From assembly GCA_029706075.1 (NCBI GenBank), contig JAINUG010000131.1, positions 434,001 through 498,000 of the forward strand: a DNA stretch of 64,000 nucleotides, written 5' to 3'. Shown here one piece after another: positions 57,150 through 64,000 of this stretch; within the stretch, counting starts at the first letter, position 1, and the number at the start of each line of letters is the position of its first letter. Below the pieces are notes generated by a model, which was given only the letters and a program-made list of their open reading frames with translations, searched no databases and was not told the origin of the DNA. A program made the translations under genes and the position numbers. Source of the stretch: Aldrovandia affinis (Eukaryota > Chordata > Actinopteri > Notacanthiformes > Halosauridae).

Positions 57150-57935
57150 GAAAAGGCTGTAAAGCCAGACACCAACAGGTGGTTCAGGAATTGGTGTCCT
57201 TCATCCGGTGGAGCCAATGGAGGGGTGCGTGATTGGAGTAGAGGATAAAGGGTTTGCCAGTAGGTAATACCGGAGGGTGAGAGAGGCCCACTTGATCACC
57301 AAGCACTCTTTTTCAATCATGCTGTAGCGAGCATCTCCCGGAGAGAGCTTCCTGCTGATGTAGAGCACTGGTCGCTCCTCTCCCTCCACCTCCTGGGACA
57401 GCACTGCATGCAATCCCCTATCCGAGGCATCAGACTGCAAGATAAATGGCAGAGAAAAATCAGGGCTAATCAACAATGGGCCACCACAGTCGTTTAAATC
57501 CTTAGCCACTGGATCGGATCTGAGGCTCCCTTTCAGTCTAGGGCCAGGAATTCAAGAATAAACCTACGATAATAATTTACCAGTCCCAAAAAGGAGCTCA
57601 CATGCATTTCAGACTTTAGCCAGGGACAAGCAGAGATGGCTGCGGTTTTGTTCACCAATGGTCTGACTTGCCCCCTGCCCAAGAAGAACCCCAAATATCC
57701 CAAGTACCTCTTTGCCGCCCAATATCGCACTTACCTGGATTGGCAGTGAGCCCCACCCCTGCAGTGTCCACAAGACAGCCTGCAAATTCTGCATATGCTG
57801 CTCCCTGTCGTTACTGTGGATGATGATGTCATTCAAGTACGTGGCGGCACATGCAGCATGCGGTCGAAGCAACCTGTCCATTAGCCGCTGGAAAGTACGA
57901 CAGCACCACCCCTGTCGTACATTATTTCCCAATAA
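57150..57935 (-). pseudogene. Ty3/Gypsy reverse transcriptase-RNase H relic
   Basis: On -, fragments read CRTFQRLMDRLLRPHAAC and TYLNDIIIHSNDREQHMQNL (RT palm; the usual YLDD block reads YLND), then FLGLVNYYRRFI, then LQSDASDRGLHAVLSQEVEG and VLYISRKLSPGDARYS with EKECLVIKWA (RNase H). These are in the standard Gypsy order. Several frames are needed and the catalytic aspartate of YLDD is changed, so the copy is dead. Integrase and gag were not seen. Confidence 0.9.
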
Positions 57936-58030
57936 CGGGACAGCCCGTCGTGGTTTATTCCTTACTTATCCTGCACATTTTACTTTGCCAAATAAATCAA
58001 CTCAACTAAAGAAAGATGCCTTCGTGTGCT

Positions 58031-58200
58031 GTGTACTGGATGCTGTGAGTATAATGTAAATGGATGCTGCTTTCAAGCTCAGTCACACAAACGAGGTAAG
58101 AACATTTTGGATATTGCTACACTGCAAACGGGTTCCTTCAAAGCTGAAGTGGTGACTAAATGTTGAAGACCGAAGTGCCACTATATTTAGCTTCTTTCAA
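58031..58200 (+). repeat. Dispersed repeat sharing an exon-like start with 50655
   Basis: ATGGATGCTGCTTTCAAGCT followed by CAGT...ACGAGGTAAGAACA, then GGTTCCTTCAAAGCTGAAGT and GAAGTGCCACTATA, are matched at 50655-50865 in the same order. The ATG-to-GTAAGAAC layout resembles a first exon and donor. Confidence 0.6.
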
Positions 58201-58485
58201 CCTATTGTCCTTCAACCTAGAGTGTTACGACACACTGTTCTTTGGAGCGTAAGAACCATGAATGCCCTGATGTTTACAGATACCAGTCTGCCGTTTCTGA
58301 CCATGAACTCCATGCAATTCAGGCTTTACTCTATGGTGAAAATTTGTTTTTTCAGCCTTCAAAAATCAAAAAGTTCAGTTAAAAATCATACAAAGCAATT
58401 CAAGATGGATATAGTATAGTTTGACATCTGTAGCCTCAAAGCTGTAGTTGGAGATGGGGTTTCATCTTTTGTCATCTTTTCTACT

Positions 58486-58565
58486 GAGAGCAGAGCAGTT
58501 TTAAGCACATAGGTAGATTTAGGATATGCCACACAGCTGTTGCCTTGCTAATAGGCGTGGTTGTT
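58486..58565 (-). mobile_element. Probable LTR remnant on the 5' side of the Gypsy relic
   Basis: GAGAGCAGAGCAGTTTTAAG, CACATAGGTA and ACAGCTGTTGCC match 57040-57115 in order. The copies are diverged, so the insertion is old. Confidence 0.5.
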
Positions 58566-58599
58566 AATTACCCTGATTCTCCTGTCCCAACCGAGGTCT

Positions 58600-58800
58600 T
58601 CCATGTGGTTATACATAAATATGCAATTATTTAGATCATATTTGATAAGCTGCATCCCAGGTTTGTATCCTAGAAGGACAGGCTCAATGAATCAAAGTTT
58701 TCAATCAAGACCTTAATTACTTGAATCAGATGTTTAAGTGCTGTATGGGATATAACAAAAGCCTGCACCCACACCAGCCCTACTATAATATTGGAGACCC
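58600..58800 (+). repeat. Common fish dispersed repeat (MITE-like), partial
   Basis: TTACTTGAATCAGATGTTTA, AAAAGCCTGCACCCACACCA and TTGGAGACCCCTG form a pattern widespread in fish genomes. A related piece in the other orientation lies near 50135-50215. Confidence 0.5.
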
Positions 58801-58849
58801 CTGCTTTAAACTAAGATTTTAAATATAAATTAAAATAGGACCAAAACAA

Positions 58850-59190
58850 ACTGAAATATTTGGCAGTCACAATCCCCCAAAATCTAGATCATTTATATCA
58901 ACATAACTACGGAACCCTTGAAAAATCCGTTGAGACAGGATCATATATGGAGATTATTTCCTCAATATCTGGAAGAGTAGACGCCATAAAAATGAATGTT
59001 CTCCCAAGACTATTTTAGATTTATTTTTCACTATAGGTTTCTGTTGCAACAACAACTTTAAAAATTGGATGAACTTTTGTGTACATTTATTAGGGATGAG
59101 AAGAAACCAAAAGGTAAAAAATAATAATATGGGCTAGCCTTTCCAAATTTACATAACTAGTATGCAGGCCAAAAACATGTTTTGGTAGAA
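58850..59190 (+). pseudogene. L1-type LINE reverse transcriptase C-terminal relic
   Basis: The + strand translation includes VTIPQNLDHLYQHNYGTLEK and ISGRVDAIKMNVLPRLF, a block near the end of the reverse transcriptase in fish L1-clade LINEs. Stops are frequent after it. It is the only L1-type piece recognised. Confidence 0.75.
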
Positions 59191-60250
59191 TTTTACATTA
59201 TTATTATTTTTATCTTTATTTTACTCCCGCCTTTTTTCCTTTTCTCTTTTTTTCTGTACACTCATATATATTTTTAAAAATGCTTACATAAAGTGACATA
59301 ATAATGAAGACACAAAGTATTTAAAGTATATTTATTTAAAATAAAGTATTTTAAAAATGCTCTGTCAGAGGAAAATAACAAAACTGTAAACAGAGTTTAT
59401 GTTGGGACATTTTGTCTACTTAAATTGCTAATGTATTGCGAAAACCATTATGAATGATGGGAGAAGATAAGGGAGGAGCAATTGTATATTATAAAAGTGA
59501 CAGATGGTAGGCAAGGATAGTATGCAGATCATGCTGTAAGTAACTAATAGTTCTGTGGCTTGGGGGGCGGGGGCAAGGCCGGATCTCCGCATAGGCCGAC
59601 AAGGCCTGGGCATGGGGCCCGGAATTATGGGGAAAATATTAATATTTATATTATTTTTTTATATCTTTATTTGTATTTTTTTAAACATAATTCATATTAC
59701 ACTTATACGCCTAATTAATATATGTTCATCACACAGGATCCTTATTATTAGTAGTAAAAAAATAAAATATGAAATGAAATAATATCTCCAATCTAATGTT
59801 AAATCTAAGAACTTCATCTCCCAGAATGCCATGCTGAGGGAGGGGGCTCAGACTTTTCGGTAGAATTATGTCATTATAGGACTTTGTAGTATGCCAAATT
59901 GTATGAATACATTGTAGACGCTCTACATCAACTACAAGAGAAACCTGAGCCCTAACCTAAGTTCTCTGTTGTTATGAATACTACGATTTTTGCATGATGT
60001 GTGCGCCGACCACTGTGACTGGGTTCATTGACAGAAACGCTGATATTGATTATTTGACTATTTTTAAGCAACTTCTGTGGGTAGGCTACGTGAAGCTGGA
60101 CGGCGTGTTGGAGCGAACGAGCGGCGGCTGCATGCGTGTCTGTGCCGGGTGGACGCCCTATTGTGACCATTACATAATTATTTTAAATACTTTTAACAGT
60201 ATTTTCACCAAAAACATTTTTCAGAACAAAACAAATGTCATAATTGTAGG
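59191..60250. other. Intergenic DNA with an unassigned GGCC-rich patch
   Basis: Mostly AT-rich. A patch at 59560-59630 (GGCCGGATCTCCGCATAGG, GGCATGGGGCCCGG) looks like an internal piece of a DNA transposon, with a similar GGGCC patch near 6225-6260. No boundaries were found. Confidence 0.35.
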
Positions 60251-60254
60251 AAGC

Positions 60255-60466
60255 AGTGTTAGCATAATGGTTAGGGATCTGGGCTTGTAACGCGAAGGTT
60301 GCAGGTGAGGACACTGCTGTTGTACCCTTGAGCAAAGGTACTTAACCTGAATTACTTCAGTAAAATATATTCAGCTGTATAAATGGATTGTATGTAATGA
60401 AATGTGAAACTATAAGTCGCTCTGGATAAGAGCGTCTGCTAAATGCCTGTAATGTAATGTAATGGT
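60255..60466 (+). mobile_element. tRNA-derived SINE with L2-like tail (family C)
   Basis: The head TTAGCATAATGGTTAGGGAT (A-box type), the body TGTACCCTTGAGCAAAGGTA and TAACCTGAATTACTTCAGTA, and the tail TAAGTCGCTCTGGATAAGAG with GCCTGTAATGTAATGTAATG form a complete, typical fish SINE. The B box is degraded (GGTTGCAGGTGAGG). Confidence 0.88.
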
Positions 60467-61059
60467 TGTGGTTAGGAGGCTTAACGTGTTTCGTTTAGAG
60501 TCTCAACGATCTGCAGGATTTTTTTAACCAGGATCAAAAGTGTTAAGGTATTTCAAATACGTATTTAATCCAGGTCTGATAACAATAATGGCGATGTGCA
60601 TGTCAACATGATATGATAAATGATAATTAATAATAATCTATTTTAGCTACTGACAATAACTTTAGTTGATACGCTAGTTAACTTGCTTGGCTTACGGTCC
60701 AAAAAAAATTCAGAACTGACAAGGGACCCTGTAGAGTTTGCAGTTGAACAAGGGCCTTTTTATTCCCTTAACTTCGGTAACGTCCTTAACGTAGATTATT
60801 TTCATCAAAATTATGCGGCACATTGAAGGAAAAAATAGCAATCGCAGAGGTGTAATGCAGGTTTTGTTGAAATTAAGATGCAACGAGGCTTGCCTTTTTA
60901 TGATTTTTTATGAAGAGTTCGGTTATTTTCTGTGCGTTTATATTTAATAATATGGTTCAGGTGATATAGTTCGCACACCGAACAGGATGACACGTTCTTT
61001 ACTATCTGCATTTCCGCAGAACATGTTAAAAGATTCAAATCGCATGTTTACTGCTGAGT

Positions 61060-61219
61060 TACGAAACCCCTTCAATCCGGCGCGTTCTGGATGGCGTGAC
61101 GCAGCCGTGTGACGCCACGGTGGGCGAGTCCTCGCCTCCGCCCCGTTTTCATTGGTCGGGAGAAAGTCCATACATTTCAGCACCGGCTCTGGGCGGTTTA
61201 GTATGGACATCGGTTGGGG
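61060..61219 (+). promoter_or_regulatory. CpG-rich promoter candidate with a possible first coding exon
   Basis: A local CpG-dense block has two GTGACGC words (CRE-like), a GC box near 61138 and ATTGG at 61151-61155. It then has AGTATGGACATCGGTTGGGG followed by the donor GTGAGT. The ATG at 61203 is in good context (A at -3, G at +4) and would give MDIGW before the donor at 61220. No downstream exon was recognised, so the gene is unidentified. It could also be the promoter of a gene on -. Confidence 0.4.
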
Positions 61220-64000
61220 GTGAGTAATGTGTAATTTCGCAAAAATACTGTTTTCACGGGCTATTGTTGTGTCTCTAAAGAAAAACAAGGAAGTAACGTA
61301 GACGACGAATAATCGTACGGTATTTGTCGTTTTGGTTTTCCGTCCGTTGTCTACGCATAACGTTTTGTTCAGAAAACGATACATTTCGGTCATCCCGCGC
61401 GCGCCCTCACGCAGAAACGGGCGGGACGGGTCTCGCGGTTGGAGAGAGAAACGGCGTAAAATGTTCAACATTTGCTTGATAAATGAGTTAGTAAAATAGC
61501 CACCTTGTGTACCTTGAGCTGTATTCATTTGTGTGTTTTAGCATTGCCTATAACGTTTTCTCAATCGTTCGCACAACAGTAGCTTGCTACTCAGACAATG
61601 TTACTCTTAACTAGCCGTCTCTTTCCTTTCAAGTGGTTAGTTGGCTTAGCTAACAGAAGATGAAGCGTATATAAAGACGTCCAAGGCGATATATAGATAT
61701 CTGCCTAACTAGCGAACAAGCTGAATTGTTCGATAGTTAATGTTGTCTAACTTTGAGCAGCGCGGGATTTATTCGCGTTGTCACTGCTACATTAGCTAAA
61801 TCGATATTTCCCCTGTCTCAGAACCGGCTGGATGGTAAAATGGTATTAGGTGGTGACAGTGAGGTAAAATGGCCCACAGTAGCTGCTTATTGGGCCGATG
61901 TGGTAGTACAACGTGATGTGCACACGTGTCGCTGCTTGTTCGCTAGCTAGGTCAATTCCACTTCTCACCAAGTTGTAAACGTCCGATAGCGAGTTAGCTT
62001 CTGTCGCCAGATAGGTTTACTGCCATCTAAAACTGAATTTGATTACATCGTTCATTTGATTCACAAGGCTGCTAGTGTGTCAATCATATAGCGATTTAAG
62101 GTATTATTTATTTGCCCTGGAAGCCGCTTCTTGGTGTGACGTATCTAATTTGGCTAGCCGAAGGACTAGGTAATGTCCGATGTTCCCCATTTGGGGTTTT
62201 ATGATAACTGCAGTTGTCTTGCTGTAAGCATCAATGCCACTCCTGTCCGCTAGCAAACGAACGGTATCTAGCTGCCTGTCGGCATTACAAGAATGAACCT
62301 AGTGCCTAGCAATGTAATTAGGCAACGTTAAAGTAGCTAGCACTAACATCGGCTATATATGCGATGTGTGCATTTTATTGAAACGTACATTTATCTCGCT
62401 AACGTTAACCAGTTAAAATATGCACCCCAAAAGTGGCATACAAAGGGAAGTAAGGTGGTGAAAGCTAACGTCGAGCTGGACTGTCATTTTTAGCAAGCTG
62501 ACGCTGGCATTCGCTGTGAACAATGGAGGCGGATGTGATTAGCTAGCACGCTGGCCATCTTTGATTTCGTGGGGCTATGGCGTATGTGGGTCAACTGCGA
62601 CAGTCATACTTCTACGATATCCACGGTTATTACATAATGCAGACTATCATAACCAGCAACGTATTGGTCATAAACCGGAAGTAAATGGCTATGTAAATAA
62701 ATGGAGCTATTTAGCTAACGACGTTAGCTTGGTCTGGTTTGGCAACAATGTGTTACGTGTTTAAGGTTGAAGCTTAATCGAACATAGTGTACCGTACACA
62801 CAAAATTCAGAACCGTCTATGCATAATATGTACATTTATTGAAACAACTAATATGTTTTGACTGATATTTCTATTTCAGTATGTAGTGGGGAAATTATCC
62901 TTTGTCTGAATTTGAATATATAGTTCCAAATGGCTTGGATCTCTGGCAGCAAGTACAATGCTGTGTCCTTAGACAGCATCCATGAGCCATTGGAACACTT
63001 CAGTTGGCAAACCTTCAAGAACTTGCAGCAGCTTTGTGTGTCCCATTTCTTATGCAAATGTCCTAAGGTTTCACTGAACTCTTCCGAAAGCAGCACTCTG
63101 CTCTTGCCATAACTATGCATTTTCCCAGATTCAACAGATATTCAGTACTCTGGCTGGATATTTAGCTCTGTCATTTAATCCACCCTTTCTAAGTCCTTTA
63201 ACCAGGGTTAATAAAACAGGGTTATAACATACTATGATGTATTCAAGCATTGGTGCCAAATGTACACACTGTTCTAACTGTTTTATTGCGATGTTAATAA
63301 CTATTTCTTGCACTTTATGTGTATGTGCTAGCTATAGACATTTGTTCTTCCACTCCTCCCCTTCAAGAACATTTGAGACAACAAATTGGAACACTTTGCT
63401 TCAACAATGGCAGAGAAGTTTAAGGCTTTATTATTATAACTTTTTACACAAATAACTTTAAATAGGCTTTTTTTTTTTCTCCCCCCCCCCCAAAAAAAAT
63501 AAAAATAATAATATAAATGTATTCCTTATTTCAATGTTTGTTTCCAGGTTACTTGGGTATGACTGGGTATTATCCTCAAAGGTGATGATAGTTTCTTTAG
63601 TCTTTTGTATCAAGTATAGCATGAAACCGAGACACTAATGGCCTCTCCGTTGGATTAAAAAAGGCGTTTCATACCAGAACAAATTAAAAAAGGGTATTTT
63701 CCTAAATCTCAAGGCGAGCACTGTGCAGATTCAATGATCTTTATACCATCTGAGTAGCCTCATAAGTGACAAGAATAACTATTTTAAAGCAGGGTTATTC
63801 AACTAGTGGCCTGGTGGCCTGCCATGGACATATTGGTGGCCTTTTGAGAACCAAAAGAAAAAGTAGTAGCCTATCAATGTGTATCAAATTGCAGCTTTGT
63901 CCAGGTCAGCATCTGGACAGTATCCGCTTGCCACCAAACCGGAGACTGTAATGGAGCCTTGAACAGACTTTTCTTAAACCCACACATTAGCACCTGTCAC
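61220..64000 (+). other. Unassigned DNA after the promoter candidate
   Basis: If the promoter call is right this is its first intron. No exon of a known family was recognised. GCTAGCTA-type words are frequent, as in the stard7 upstream region. A T/C-rich run followed by a poly-A run lies near 63470-63510. Confidence 0.4.

Noticed and set aside
60944..61528. 194-codon open frame on - across the CpG-rich block
   Set aside because: Open frames are expected by chance in CpG-rich DNA. It shows no recognisable domain and overlaps promoter-like words.

Overview
This window looks like nuclear DNA of a ray-finned (teleost) fish. Coding sequence is split into short exons with GT/AG borders. The intervening DNA is full of fish-type repeats: L2 LINEs whose 3' ends carry the GCATTTAGCAGACGCTC motif, tRNA-derived SINEs, Tc1-like, hAT and Harbinger DNA transposons, and a Ty3/Gypsy relic. 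Repeat family names come from recognised motifs, not from a database search. One 100-N assembly gap lies at 6393-6492.

Three conserved genes are supported. (1) The last coding exon of ess2 (dgcr14, a spliceosome-associated nuclear protein) lies at 4094-4373 on +. (2) The last four coding exons of drg1 (a translation-linked GTPase) lie at 7075-13232 on +; they give about 173 C-terminal residues, and the first half of the gene is absent, most likely hidden by the gap. (3) stard7 (a START-domain phosphatidylcholine carrier with mitochondrial targeting) lies on - from 54078 down to 38405, with eight exons found and at least one small exon between exon 1 and the START exons not found. A CpG-rich segment at 61060-61250 may be the promoter and first exon of a fourth, unidentified gene on +. 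The three genes are housekeeping genes with no evident shared pathway.

Layout. 1-3.9 kb: a nearly full-length but broken L2 LINE on -. 4.1-13.9 kb: ess2 and drg1, with SINEs and a 1229-bp hAT derivative in the introns. 14-37 kb: gene-poor, with LINE relics, an 1895-bp hAT element at 18.2-20.1 kb, a possible solo LTR at 20.6-21.7 kb, a four-level transposon nest at 27.7-31.4 kb and a 1339-bp hAT-type element at 31.9-33.3 kb. 38.4-54.1 kb: stard7, whose introns hold two long Tc1 relics and several SINE and LINE pieces. 55-60.5 kb: LTR, Gypsy, LINE and SINE relics. 61-64 kb: the possible promoter and unassigned DNA.

I found no convincing new biological system. The strongest unusual signals are insertion boundaries that can be read to the base (five exact or near-exact target-site duplications), nested and palindromic elements, a Harbinger relic holding the stubs of both its proteins, and the missing 5' half of drg1.
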